From Amycolatopsis sp. CA-230715 (GTDB lineage: Bacteria; Actinomycetota; Actinomycetes; Mycobacteriales; Pseudonocardiaceae), in NCBI RefSeq assembly GCF_018736145.1, contig NZ_CP059997.1:9919501-9983500 (forward strand): a stretch of 64,000 nt of DNA, given 5' to 3'. The notes under the pieces are model-generated. The model was not told the origin of the DNA and did no database searches. It saw only the letters and a list, made by a program, of their open reading frames with translations. Of this stretch, positions 34,201-42,136 are shown piece after piece. The position numbers and the translations under genes were made by a program. Each line of letters opens with the position of its first letter. The first letter of the stretch is position 1.

Positions 34201-36806
34201 ACCTGCATGGCAACAAGGGCGTGATCTCGCTGGTGATCGACCGCGACATGCCCCCCGAGGAGGCCGAGGCCCACGGGATCGGCGAGGAGGTCGCCTGGTT
34301 CCGCGTCAACCGTGCGACGCACGTGGTGATGAGCCCGTTCAGCCTGATTTCCCGGCGCAACGCCGGGTCGGCCCGCGAGCTCATGTCCAGCGACGTGCAC
34401 GACCTGATCCGCCCGGACACGCGCGCACCGGGGTCCCCGGCGGCCGCCGCGGTGCTGCCGGGTGCCGGGGGCCGGATGCGTTTCGTGGTCACGCACATGG
34501 CGGTGGACGAGAAAACGAAGATCTACGACGACGAGCAGGTTCGCGCGGGCAAAGGCCGCAAGGCCTCCTCGCAGCTCGCCTGGGCGTTGCAGGCCCAGGA
34601 CTGTCCGGCGATCATGCGCGAGTTCTACAGCCACAACAGCGCGGCAGAGTCGAACCTGCGTGAATACCTGCTCGTGACAGGCCTGGACATGGACGCCGAT
34701 GGCACGCTCCGGATCGTTGGTCAGGCCGAGGGCGTCGACGAGCGGCCCGAACGGCGGCTCATCGCCATGCCCGAACTGCAGCGCACGCAACCACGCAAAC
34801 CGGGACAGCGTCCCGGGCTCAACACCACGGCGATGCGGAGGTCGTTCGGTGTTCTGATCGGCGACCGGGGTGGCGACATGGAACTCCCGTTCGCCCTCAC
34901 CTACCCCACCGGGGAACAGACCGAGACGGTCACCGCGACTTCGTGGAGGCTGCCCGTGCTCTCCTCGCACCTGCGCAGTGGCCAGGAGTTCGGTGACGGG
35001 ACGTCGGTGACACACGACTACACGCGCAGCTACCAGGATGTCTTCGTCGAGGCGTGCCGCTATCGGTACCTGGCCGAGCAGCTGGACGGGCCGGGCTTGT
35101 CCTCGGAGAAGCGCGCCGAGGTGCGCCGGAGCATGAGCGAGTCGGTTGCGCGCGCTCAGCGGAACTTCGAGGCGATCACGACCGACGTCCAGAACCGGGT
35201 GCTGGCCGGCAAGAACAACATTTTCAAGACCGGGCTGATGTCGTCGCGGCTGTCGGACTCGGCGACCATGGTGTGGACCGCGGACCCGCGGCTCGACATC
35301 GATCAGATCGCTTTGAGCTCGGTCAAGGCCGCTCAGCTCGGGCTCGTCGCGGGTGATCACGCGCTGGTGTGGCGCGACCCGGTGCTCCGGGACGCCGGGG
35401 TGCGCTACATGCGGGTCGCGATCGACGACCGGCTCACCGGTGCCGCGATCAATCCGGTCATGGACCAGTGCTTCGACGGGGACTTCGACGGCGACGCCGT
35501 CGCCGTGGTGAAACTGCACAGCGAGGCCGCCCGGGCCGAGGCCATGCGCAAGCTCTCCGTGCCGGCGAATCTTCTGGACACAGGCGTCCGAAGCGAACGC
35601 GGAACGCATCCGTTCGCGATGCAGGTCTCGCTCGACACCCGGGTGGCCCTGTCGAAGAGCCGGGAATTGCGCCAGGAGCTGGACAGTCTCAGTGGCGAGA
35701 CGAACCTCATCGCCTGGGGTGCCGACTCCGAACCGGCGGACACGACCCGGGCACGCCAGGACGACGTCACCGAGCAACTGAGCGACTTCTACCGCCGGGC
35801 GCAGCGCCGTGAGTTCGGGTCGGCGCTGAGCTTCTCGGACCCCGAATCCCATCTGCGGAGCGTGCGCGAGGTCTGCGTGGCGACCGGCGCCAAGGGCAGC
35901 GAGACGAAGCTGGCCGACTACGCCCGCAACCTCGGCGACGAGCAGGGCACCCCGGGCATCACCCAGGCGGATCAGGAGGCCTCGATGTTCGCCACGGCGA
36001 TCAAAGCCCACGGCACGGGCCTGGGCGGCTCATTCGCCCAGCGCGGGGTCCGTGCTCTGCGCAACGAGGACCTCCGGGCGCTGCTCGAGGTGACCTATCC
36101 GGTCACCCAATCGATCCTGCAGGCCAAGCACGACGCGGCCGAGGCCCGGCACAAGTACGAGATGCTCCAGGGCCCGGGACGCGACTTGTGGCGCGGCCGC
36201 CGGCTCGAGCACACCGGCCCGAACCAGTGGCAGTCGGTGCTCGTCGACGGCGAGCCGGTCCAGGCCAGCGTCGAGGACTGGGAAACCCAGGTCGTGGACT
36301 TCTACGCGTCCAGCGAAGGGTTCGGTGTCACGGTGAACCCGGACTACGTGGCTCGCGTGGCGCGGGCACTGCGGGATCCGCGGACAGGCCTCGTCCGTAA
36401 CCTCGAGGAGGACCCCGCGCTGGCAGGCACCATCATGGACCGGATGGCCTACGGCGGCGACTTCGCCACGCTTGTCACCGCAGCGAAGGAACGGGCGAAC
36501 GTCTACGACGGCGCGAAGAACGAGCAGTTCGCCCCGGCCGGAACCCGCAAGGCCCGGGCCGCCACCGCTCGTGCGCTCGATGCTCTCGACCGGCACGGCC
36601 AGCGCACGCTGACGCCGGAGCTGCTGGTCGACGCCTCGGTCATCACGCGCGACGTGATCGCCGAGACCGGGCACGCGGCTCGGACTCGGGGTGCGCGGCG
36701 CCGCTCGGCCTACGCGGTCGGCGTGGGAGCCCCGCGCCCGAGCGCACCCGTGACCGTCGAGACGGAAACGCGTCAGGTCGGCGATGACTACGGGGTGGGG
36801 TTCTGA
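31239..36806 (+). CDS. Single-chain multisubunit-type RNA polymerase (beta and beta-prime catalytic cores in one polypeptide)
   Basis: An 1855-residue protein; the ATG at 31239 is preceded by AGGAAG. Beta-like signatures: FDRQQMTASTIMQAS, then GWTADDPIVVSSEF (counterpart of the EGYNFEDAIVLSE segment), then GDKISDLHGNKGVIS at 983-997, with K985 and K993 spaced as the two catalytic lysines of bacterial beta. Beta-prime-like signatures: LAGKNNIFKTGLMSSRLSDS (from about 1323), ADPRLDIDQIALS, VWRDPVLRDAGVRYMRV and CFDGDFDGDAVAV, with the DxDGD metal-binding triad at 1415-1419. A bridge-helix-like ATGAKGSETKLADYARNLGD starts at 1548, and a trigger-loop-like AHGTGLGGSFAQRGVRAL at about 1590. The N-terminal about 900 residues are unrecognised. 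Two-barrel single-chain polymerases are known from phages (SP-beta YonO, crAss-like). I know of none described for a conjugative element, which is a statement of ignorance rather than a search result. Template and promoter specificity are unknown. Confidence 0.85.
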   Translation: MKTAHGLRAYFYEYLYYTAVTRARDQTGQVVPISQAKSIRARVDEILSGQGSALTDPRLGVTACLTAIDQALGERVSGYEPQFGDHTPRDARYQRLQREFTRITGVGADAEPASARLPVSPYAPDWSRRATVKRAGTDLVYIPDETITRVAGGAVETLADPRHGNMVLWRVDDEGTPYEAGRAMTNDDAAGLTALMDKMSRQEYDHVRDWVIDGGRDPQTGRVDRNRFMSDRAVSRCAALLEDLKAQGLAYSVVRDREPGQIKAKLAGTGMEIRLIDTRHEEYAGARIYDNGTVLRYSTNLRVPGGMAVPSPTPAEAVRLLRFAQGQRVEREDRPGVAAGEIGTTHREPGRGRTIIEVPDSYHIDRESMFVVGDHVAPGDIRARSGAKLLLRRDAKTRSLPTFFVDAEPAETFAREAVDSARENLRSALAVEDLIAHADAELARTGGALDELEPPEYSSDAEVSAIQRSYWDVLTGARADLLRPGATEEMYQQRLNEIGELQADEIGDLGNLVYGGTAADKVRAHAEDVPFELVGTWEAEPHDVDGDWIDQRFDPVRVAKYMTSPTGQWSNLDNLASALRRCGVSPDELMGSDFQATRFKDRIVNFDEDSAEPITGHMSPFLRRIGDTVREGLARNATTPGEILVDAHGIIRWRGDKLRRDGTTTPVTGEIGQVFDVGEHGDVVTRFASGENVLIIPGYEARIAAPTPGEAPTSVEERTILRGYEQLMHERIQYQLAADLVTGRSRTGEPTSLNSVYSQLYGTTHPVDFIDRATSYEHDAATGEIRAELDDWTAAILRTEARRVRYSNAIKQGSTIYAEYRAGRDRVDPADDNHFDSWRLTGGRNIAVLTGTDANGVRAPAGYFDPVMTAGATNQGVVRFLTADAVVNADGTIVPGDPDTLTGARAPLMNRPELATLRYDPFDRQQMTASTIMQASTVTPPTGTALMTFGGWTADDPIVVSSEFAAEHQIRGAGGHLRDLVVGDKISDLHGNKGVISLVIDRDMPPEEAEAHGIGEEVAWFRVNRATHVVMSPFSLISRRNAGSARELMSSDVHDLIRPDTRAPGSPAAAAVLPGAGGRMRFVVTHMAVDEKTKIYDDEQVRAGKGRKASSQLAWALQAQDCPAIMREFYSHNSAAESNLREYLLVTGLDMDADGTLRIVGQAEGVDERPERRLIAMPELQRTQPRKPGQRPGLNTTAMRRSFGVLIGDRGGDMELPFALTYPTGEQTETVTATSWRLPVLSSHLRSGQEFGDGTSVTHDYTRSYQDVFVEACRYRYLAEQLDGPGLSSEKRAEVRRSMSESVARAQRNFEAITTDVQNRVLAGKNNIFKTGLMSSRLSDSATMVWTADPRLDIDQIALSSVKAAQLGLVAGDHALVWRDPVLRDAGVRYMRVAIDDRLTGAAINPVMDQCFDGDFDGDAVAVVKLHSEAARAEAMRKLSVPANLLDTGVRSERGTHPFAMQVSLDTRVALSKSRELRQELDSLSGETNLIAWGADSEPADTTRARQDDVTEQLSDFYRRAQRREFGSALSFSDPESHLRSVREVCVATGAKGSETKLADYARNLGDEQGTPGITQADQEASMFATAIKAHGTGLGGSFAQRGVRALRNEDLRALLEVTYPVTQSILQAKHDAAEARHKYEMLQGPGRDLWRGRRLEHTGPNQWQSVLVDGEPVQASVEDWETQVVDFYASSEGFGVTVNPDYVARVARALRDPRTGLVRNLEEDPALAGTIMDRMAYGGDFATLVTAAKERANVYDGAKNEQFAPAGTRKARAATARALDALDRHGQRTLTPELLVDASVITRDVIAETGHAARTRGARRRSAYAVGVGAPRPSAPVTVETETRQVGDDYGVGF

Positions 36807-36807
36807 C

Positions 36808-38625
36808 ATGGCATCTGACACGGACACGGGCACCGGGGAGCAGCGACGTCGGCGGGCGACCAAAGCGCTACCCGTCCGTGCCGCCGCGACATCCCACCGG
36901 CGCTCGGGCGAGGACCAGACACGGACCGACGCGCGAGACGGCGGTCAGTCCCCCGGAACGTCCGGACCTGAGCGCGATGTCATCGACGCGGACGTCGTCG
37001 ACGAGACGGACCCTCCGGCGTCCACGGGTACCCGGCGGGAGCGCCTGCGGGACCGGGCGCGCGAGTTCTTCGGTGCGAGCACCGCGGAGCGGACATCCGA
37101 GCGGGACCGTCGCCGCCGGACCGACGACGACCAAGCAGAACGAGCCGGGGAGGACGGCGACGACCAGAGCGAACGGGAGCGGCTGCTTACGCTGCGATCG
37201 GAGATCACACAGGCGGGCGACACGTTCATGGCGTCGCTGCGGGACTCCAACCTGCTGGTCCCGGGCTACAACGATGAGCAGCGCGCGCAGGAATTCAACG
37301 CCATGCACCACGTCTACATGCAGATGATGATGCAGGGCTGCCTCAAACCACTCACGCACGGAGTCAATCCCCACTCGATCATCCAGGCCGCCGGCATGAT
37401 GGCCGCCATGCGGTTGCTCTCCTCCGACTTCCGGCGGGAGATGGGCGCGTCCCTGCAGCCGCTCAAAGACAAGATCCGGGACCGTATCGACGCCCGCACC
37501 GACGCGGCCCGGTCGTGGGCGCAGTCCCGCGCAGACAAGCACAACGACCTCATCGACAGCGGTACCGCGGCGGCGCTGGCACGGCGGCCCGAGCGCGCCC
37601 ACGATGAGACGTACCTGGCGAGCCGCGAAGCGAAGAAGACCGGCCGCGACGCGTTCCTGTCGGCGAAGTGGCGACGTCGCCTGGCCGACATGGAACACCG
37701 CGAGCGTGGCCATCGCGAGATGTTCACCCCCGCCTCGGCGGCGATGACCGAGGTCGCGCTCCTCGAGGACGCGTTCTGGAAGATGCGTGACCCGAACTAC
37801 GACAGCGACGAGATCTATACCAGCTACCGGGCGATGCGTAAGCGGCTGCGCGACCAGATGGCCGACGATGGCCTGGACCGCCACGAAGTCGTCACCCGGG
37901 CGCGGGTGATCATCGGTACCCGGATGGAAGCCGAACCCGAGATGCGGTTGATGTTCAATGGGATGGCCCACGGCCGCATCGTCAAGGCCCCGCCACGCGC
38001 TGAACGCGTGGCGGGCACCGACCGGGTGCGCGAGCGCTGGCGTGGAGAGTTCGACGACCAGCTCGGCCGCCGGATTCCCGACGACGGCATGTTCACGCTG
38101 CGGCGGCCCATGAGTGCCGAGGCACACCAGGTGCAACTGGCGGAGACGATGGCGACCTCGATGCTCGACGGGCTGCGCCGCGACGATCAGGGTGCCTACG
38201 CGGGCAGCATCATGGGCTACCTCGTCGGTTTCGCCGCCCGCAAGGAGAACCTCGACACCCACGGACTGCCCGACATCCTCCGACAGCGGCTCGACCAATC
38301 GATGTCCATGCTGGCGAGCATGGACATCGACGGCCTGCACCCGGACCGGCAGCAGGAGGTCTACTCCAACGCCTTCACCGACGCGATGGAGGACGTCGCG
38401 GGCAAACATCCCGGAGTCGAGGAATCGCTGCGGCTCAGCTTCGGCGACGACTGGCAGACGACGCTGCAGGCCGCGGTCGACGACCCGGTCGGATTCGTTC
38501 AGCAGCAACGCAGGAGGCCGAGGGTCTACGACGCCGGTACCGAGGGACCAGCCCAGCAGCGCGCCGAGTTCGACTGGGGCTGGTCGGGCAGACACACGGA
38601 TTCCGGTGACTACCAGTCGGTATAG
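36808..38625 (+). CDS. Unknown helical protein coupled to the RNA polymerase-like gene
   Basis: A 605-residue protein. The ATG at 36808 lies 1 bp after the polymerase stop, so the two are probably made together. The first 140 residues are disordered and strongly charged (Arg/Asp/Glu-rich). Residues 140-560 are predicted helical (NAMHHVYMQMMMQGCLKPLT, AAGMMAAMRLLSSDFRREMG, ALLEDAFWKMRDPNY). The C-terminus is Pro/Gln-rich. There are no TM, Walker or sigma-factor motifs. Operon position makes it the leading candidate for a polymerase accessory or specificity factor, by inference only. Confidence 0.65.
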   Translation: MASDTDTGTGEQRRRRATKALPVRAAATSHRRSGEDQTRTDARDGGQSPGTSGPERDVIDADVVDETDPPASTGTRRERLRDRAREFFGASTAERTSERDRRRRTDDDQAERAGEDGDDQSERERLLTLRSEITQAGDTFMASLRDSNLLVPGYNDEQRAQEFNAMHHVYMQMMMQGCLKPLTHGVNPHSIIQAAGMMAAMRLLSSDFRREMGASLQPLKDKIRDRIDARTDAARSWAQSRADKHNDLIDSGTAAALARRPERAHDETYLASREAKKTGRDAFLSAKWRRRLADMEHRERGHREMFTPASAAMTEVALLEDAFWKMRDPNYDSDEIYTSYRAMRKRLRDQMADDGLDRHEVVTRARVIIGTRMEAEPEMRLMFNGMAHGRIVKAPPRAERVAGTDRVRERWRGEFDDQLGRRIPDDGMFTLRRPMSAEAHQVQLAETMATSMLDGLRRDDQGAYAGSIMGYLVGFAARKENLDTHGLPDILRQRLDQSMSMLASMDIDGLHPDRQQEVYSNAFTDAMEDVAGKHPGVEESLRLSFGDDWQTTLQAAVDDPVGFVQQQRRRPRVYDAGTEGPAQQRAEFDWGWSGRHTDSGDYQSV

Positions 38626-38659
38626 GCGCTTCGCATCAGCGACAGAACGGCGGAAGAAC

Positions 38660-39028
38660 ATGAACACCGAGCACCAGCCCGACGAGCAACAGACGCGGTA
38701 CGGATCCCGCTTCGCGCGGATGTTCGGCTTCGTCACGGACGACGACCGAGCCGGCTGGGAGCAGCGGCGGGCCCAGAACCTGCCCAAGGTAGGTGCGGCC
38801 AAGCTGGCAGCGAAGTCGCTGGCGGGGTCGATGCTCGAGCTCGGAGACGTGATCGCGCGCGCGAAGCTGGACGCGGCCCACCGCGTGGCGGCGCAACGAG
38901 TGTTCGACGAAGACCACGACAAGGTCGTGGGCAGGCGCCGCGATCCGAGGACCCGGTCCATCATCGAGACAGTCGACTACGAACGAAAAGATCATCGACC
39001 CGAGATCGAGCCGGACCTCGAGCCATAA
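38660..39028 (+). CDS. Small hypothetical protein of the polymerase operon
   Basis: A 122-residue protein; the ATG at 38660 follows GCGGAAGA, 34 bp after the previous stop. A polar N-terminus precedes a helical centre (AAKLAAKSLAGSMLELGDVIARAKLDAAHRVAAQ, amphipathic) and a charged C-terminus rich in Arg and Asp. No motif is recognised. Being third in the operon, it may act with the polymerase-like protein. Confidence 0.55.
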   Translation: MNTEHQPDEQQTRYGSRFARMFGFVTDDDRAGWEQRRAQNLPKVGAAKLAAKSLAGSMLELGDVIARAKLDAAHRVAAQRVFDEDHDKVVGRRRDPRTRSIIETVDYERKDHRPEIEPDLEP

Positions 39029-39059
39029 CCGACTCGCTGCTATTACGCTTGTCATCAGC

Positions 39060-39089
39060 TTTTCCACATCCGAACCAGTCGGATAGACT
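39060..39089 (+). promoter_or_regulatory. Promoter TTTTCC-N18-TAGACT of the HU-like gene
   Basis: TAGACT at 39084-39089 sits in the same GATAGACTG context as the promoter at 23834. A weak TTTTCC lies 18 bp upstream. The ATG is 51 bp downstream. Confidence 0.5.
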
Positions 39090-39140
39090 GGGTGACACAG
39101 ACCATTCACAGTCCGCGGGACAATGACGACGAGGTGTGGC

Positions 39141-39527
39141 ATGGGAACGACCGATGATTCGCGTATCAGCAAGCGCGAATTCATCTCACGAGTCGCGACG
39201 CGGAGCGAGCTGCCGATCAAGGTCGTCCGGGAGGTGTACGAGGCACTCTTCGGCGAGCTCACCGGCGCGGTCGGCGGCGGGCACACGGTGGTACTCACCG
39301 GTTTCGGCCGCTTCTATCGGCAAGCCCACAAAGGGCACAAAGTGCGCTTCGGCAAGAACGATGTGGATGACTACTCGGTACTGAAGTTCTCCGCCTCACG
39401 CAGCGTCAACCGCCAGCTCGATGTCGCCACGAACACGGACCCACCACCGCCGGAGATGTACGCGATGATCGACCGGTGCGACTCGCTCGACAGCTCCGGC
39501 CGGAGGACGCTGGAATCAGTGTCCTAG
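39141..39527 (+). CDS. HU/IHF-family DNA-bending protein
   Basis: A 128-residue protein from the ATG at 39141; an ATG at 39123 is in frame but less likely. The family pattern is clear: SKREFISRVATRSELPIKVV, VVLTGFGRFYRQ, then KFSASRSVNRQLD. The usual beta-arm GRNPQTG is replaced by KGHKVRFGKNDVDD, a form seen in HU-like proteins of actinobacteriophages and plasmids. About 30 residues extend the C-terminus. It would compact or bend the element's DNA. A strong terminator follows 21 bp after the stop. Confidence 0.85.
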   Translation: MGTTDDSRISKREFISRVATRSELPIKVVREVYEALFGELTGAVGGGHTVVLTGFGRFYRQAHKGHKVRFGKNDVDDYSVLKFSASRSVNRQLDVATNTDPPPPEMYAMIDRCDSLDSSGRRTLESVS

Positions 39528-39548
39528 CCGGCGACGCGTACCAGGTGA

Positions 39549-39594
39549 AAAAAGTGAACCCGGTGATGCGACGGCATCACCGGGTTCACTTTTT
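39549..39594. terminator. Bidirectional intrinsic terminator between convergent genes
   Basis: A perfect 21-bp inverted repeat with a 4-nt loop: AAAAAGTGAACCCGGTGATGC, loop GACG, then its complement ending in TTTTT at 39590-39594. The A and T tracts allow termination on both strands, which suits its position between the HU-like gene and a minus-strand gene. Confidence 0.92.
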
Positions 39595-39614
39595 CGGTTG
39601 CGGTCGCAAGCGGC

Positions 39615-39857
39615 TCAGTCGTTCGCGAGGACAAGAATAATCACCACGATGAGTATCGGCACGATAAGAACACCAGCACCTGCGAGAAGGTGATCCCAGC
39701 CGAACGGTGAGTACAGCCAGCTGATGACGCCGTCCCAGATCCGGCACACCGCGGCGCCCACGGAGGCCAGGAAGCCGGTGGCCCAACCGACGGCCACGGC
39801 GATGAGGACCGTACTGAGCAGGCAGAGAACGACGACCGTCCGATCGTGTCTGAACAT
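39615..39857 (-). CDS. Small two-TM membrane protein
   Basis: An 80-residue protein with two hydrophobic helices, VVVLCLLSTVLIAVAVGWAT (about 8-27) and AGVLIVPILIVVIILVLA (about 61-78), separated by an aromatic loop (WDGVISWLYSPFGWDH). The start is preceded on the minus strand by GAGAGGGG. The function is unknown; proteins of this size beside toxin-antitoxin genes can be holin-like or small toxins. Confidence 0.6.
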   Translation of the reverse strand: MFRHDRTVVVLCLLSTVLIAVAVGWATGFLASVGAAVCRIWDGVISWLYSPFGWDHLLAGAGVLIVPILIVVIILVLAND

Positions 39858-39892
39858 GGACCCCTCTCTTCCGATGACCCGCCGGATGCGAA

Positions 39893-40411
39893 TTATTCGA
39901 ACTGGGGCTCGGGCGCGTCCGCGGCCGGTTCGGGCACGTCATGTGACCGCCGCGGCGCCCGCGCCCGATCCGCCACCGGCTCACGCAGAGCGGACAACTC
40001 AGCGAGCGTGAAGCCCACGGGCCTTCCGAGACGCTGACCGGCGATCTGGTAGACCCGCCCGTTCTGCCGCTCCCCCACGGCGATGACTTCCCGACGGCCC
40101 CGGCCGCCGGGAGACTCCGGAGGCACGTCCCGCCAGACGACGCGGTGCGTGGCGTTCGCGTGTGGATCGCCACTGATATAGGTCGTGTGGCAGTCGGAGA
40201 GGTCCGGATAGCTGGGCAGGCATTCGAGAGGCTTCGTTCCAGCACCACCAGGATGCCCGTCCCGCAGTTCCACCAGCACGTTGAGCGCAACCTGCAGGAC
40301 GTTCCTGGCGACCTTGTCCCGCGGGTTCCGCCGAACACGGTCGTTCAGGGTCGCGAGGTCATGCTGGACCGCGGGCAGAATCTCGAAGTCGCGGTCCTGC
40401 GGGCTAGTCAT
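39893..40411 (-). CDS. RelE/ParE-like toxin of a type II toxin-antitoxin pair
   Basis: A 172-residue protein starting inside the end of the upstream antitoxin gene (8-bp overlap). The body resembles RelE-type toxins: RDFEILPAVQHDLATLNDRV, then KPLECLPSYPDLSDCHTTYI and THRVVWRDVP, ending with EVIAVGERQNGRVYQIAGQR. This matches the barrel-like RelE core (basic residues, a VVW strand and a C-terminal Y). It is longer than RelE (about 95 residues) because of a Pro/Ala-rich tail. Catalytic identity is uncertain. Confidence 0.6.
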   Translation of the reverse strand: MTSPQDRDFEILPAVQHDLATLNDRVRRNPRDKVARNVLQVALNVLVELRDGHPGGAGTKPLECLPSYPDLSDCHTTYISGDPHANATHRVVWRDVPPESPGGRGRREVIAVGERQNGRVYQIAGQRLGRPVGFTLAELSALREPVADRARAPRRSHDVPEPAADAPEPQFE

Positions 40412-40799
40412 CGTCCAGCTGCTTCCGGAGCATGCTCCCAGCCGGCTCGTCAAGGTTCGCGGCGAGCTCGTCCAACGTTAGGTTCGGCGATCCCTCACCG
40501 GATGCACGGGCCGCGGCGGCGGCGCGTACACGATCTGAGATCTCTGCCTGGAACGCGTCTTCTTCGCGTTCGCGGACAGACACGGCATGGTCGTACATCT
40601 TCAGACGAACGAAAACCTCGAAGGGGATAACAGCGGCCTCGGGCCTGCTGCCGTCGCCGAAAATCAGCGGCTCGTCCTCTCCCCGCCGGTATCGTTCCAG
40701 CAACACGCTCAGATGTTCGCTGGTGATCCGGTCGGTCGGGACAGGATTGACAGTAAACTTCGGCAGACTGGTGCCCGGAACATTCGCGTCGTGGGTCAT
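40404..40799 (-). CDS. Phd/YefM-like antitoxin
   Basis: A 131-residue first gene of the pair. The segment SEHLSVLLERYRRGEDEPLIFG followed by RPEAAVIPFEVFVRLK is the Phd/YefM N-terminal DNA-binding layout, and the acidic, Ala-rich C-terminus would neutralise the toxin. The gene order antitoxin-toxin with overlap is standard, and autoregulation through the promoter at 40806-40834 is likely. An in-frame start downstream would remove only the first few residues. Confidence 0.65.
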   Translation of the reverse strand: MTHDANVPGTSLPKFTVNPVPTDRITSEHLSVLLERYRRGEDEPLIFGDGSRPEAAVIPFEVFVRLKMYDHAVSVREREEDAFQAEISDRVRAAAAARASGEGSPNLTLDELAANLDEPAGSMLRKQLDDD

Positions 40800-40805
40800 A
40801 TCATC

Positions 40806-40834
40806 ACTCTATTCACGCTTGAATCACTTGTCAT
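40806..40834 (-). promoter_or_regulatory. Promoter ATGACA-N17-TAGAGT of the toxin-antitoxin pair
   Basis: Read on the minus strand, ATGACA (40829-40834) and TAGAGT (40806-40811) are 17 bp apart, with the ATG 6 bp beyond, again suggesting a leaderless transcript. The AT-rich flank carries a TCATTGACTCGATTG stretch related to the element's other intergenic motifs. Confidence 0.5.
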
Positions 40835-40882
40835 TGACTCGATTGCAAGGACGTCAATCATTGGGTGGTGGAGGCGGCCTTT

Positions 40883-41605
40883 TCAACGCTCGCGCAGTTC
40901 CACGAGCGGCACCGGGAACTCGCCGAGGTCGGCGATCCGGTACACGGACGTCGCCCACACGCGGCAGGTGACGTTCTGCGCCTCCCACTCGTTGGCGCGC
41001 AAGAAGCCGGCGCTGGCGAGGACGGTGTCGGCCGCCGCAGGGTCAGCGAGGTTGCCGTCGTCGTCCACCGCCGTGACGCTGGCGGGGGCGAGCGGCAGGT
41101 CGCCCCCGTCGGGGCCAGCGTTGTGCACGGTGATACAGCCCGACGCCGGTTCCCACCGCGCCTGGCAGGACGGTGGTTCGGTCACCTCACCGGTCGGCAT
41201 CGCAGCGATCGCGTCGTCCCAAGGCAGCCCGAGTTCGGTTTGCCGCCGCGCGGACGGCAGTCTGTCCAGATTCACGATGTCCGCGACGGTGAACACGGCG
41301 TTGCCGTCGTGGTCGCAACTCGCCTCGAACAGGCCCAGTCCGGGGACGTAGCGGCGCAGCGAGCCCAGCCACTCGTCGTCCGGGTCGTCAGTGACGGTGA
41401 AGGCGATGTCTGGGGCGACGTCGCGCAAGTCGTGCACCAGTTCGTCCACTGTGGACGTGTCGACGCTGTACGGGTCGCCGAGCTGCAAGGTTTTGCGGTT
41501 CGCGTCGTCGATGTCGACCAGCCACCGCTGTTCCAGCGTCGCGGTGACGACGCCGACGCGGTGCGGCGGGCAGGAATGGATGGTCAGGCTGACACAGTCG
41601 CTCAT
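40883..41605 (-). CDS. Hypothetical acidic protein
   Basis: A 240-residue protein with GGAAGGGA upstream of the ATG at 41605. It is acidic (many Asp), has no TM, and contains beta-strand-rich segments (VGVVTATLEQRWLVDIDD, NVTCRVWATSVYRIADL). It is not assigned to a family. It may be a late gene of a plasmid accessory cluster transcribed leftward. Confidence 0.6.
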   Translation of the reverse strand: MSDCVSLTIHSCPPHRVGVVTATLEQRWLVDIDDANRKTLQLGDPYSVDTSTVDELVHDLRDVAPDIAFTVTDDPDDEWLGSLRRYVPGLGLFEASCDHDGNAVFTVADIVNLDRLPSARRQTELGLPWDDAIAAMPTGEVTEPPSCQARWEPASGCITVHNAGPDGGDLPLAPASVTAVDDDGNLADPAAADTVLASAGFLRANEWEAQNVTCRVWATSVYRIADLGEFPVPLVELRER

Positions 41606-42136
41606 GATCGCGGTCCCTTCCGGATTGAGGCGTGGCTGTCGAGCGGGGCGCCGGGCAAGACGCTGGAGGCCCTCGCCTGCAGTGCCGGGCGCGAGAGCAG
41701 GCGGCCGGTGACGAACTCGGCGAAGAACTGCGGGCATTCCCGGGCCGCGTACTGCATCCAGGCGCCGCAGTCGTGGACCGGCGCGTGAGCAGCCTGCGGA
41801 CGTCGGTGCGGTGCGGGTTTGGCGGAGCTGACCGCGCTGTGGCACGGCCTGGACCGCGCCGACGCGGTCTGCTGATGTTGCTGGTCCACCTCGCGATGGC
41901 CGAGAGCTACGCCGCCGGCGGGAGGGCTGCTGCCCAGGCACGGATCTCCTCGAGGTGCGCAGGTTGCAGCCCGGCGCTTGGGTCGACGTGGCACAGCAGG
42001 GTCGGGCTCTTGCGGCGCTCGTGGTCGAACGCCGCGCGGGCCCGCGCGAACAGCGGGTCGGTTGGACGCCACCGACGTGGTCTGATGACGTTCGGAGGTC
42101 CGCGACGCGCCGCCGGCCAGGGCGGCTGGTGCCCGG
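41606..42136 (-). other. 531-bp stretch with probable coding remnants, no intact gene
   Basis: Two minus-strand open segments look protein-like but lack a credible start. One ends at 41602 (AWMQYAARECPQFFAEFV...). The other ends at 41907 (TDPLFARARAAFDHERRKSP..., AHLEEIRAWAAALPPA). They are in different frames. They may be decayed neighbours of the macrodomain gene, or short genes using unusual starts. Confidence 0.35.

Noticed and set aside
31161..36011. A 1616-codon open frame antisense to the RNA polymerase-like gene
   Set aside because: It is a GC-rich shadow frame with no motifs and a composition full of Arg, His, Val and Gly; the plus-strand protein has clear polymerase signatures.
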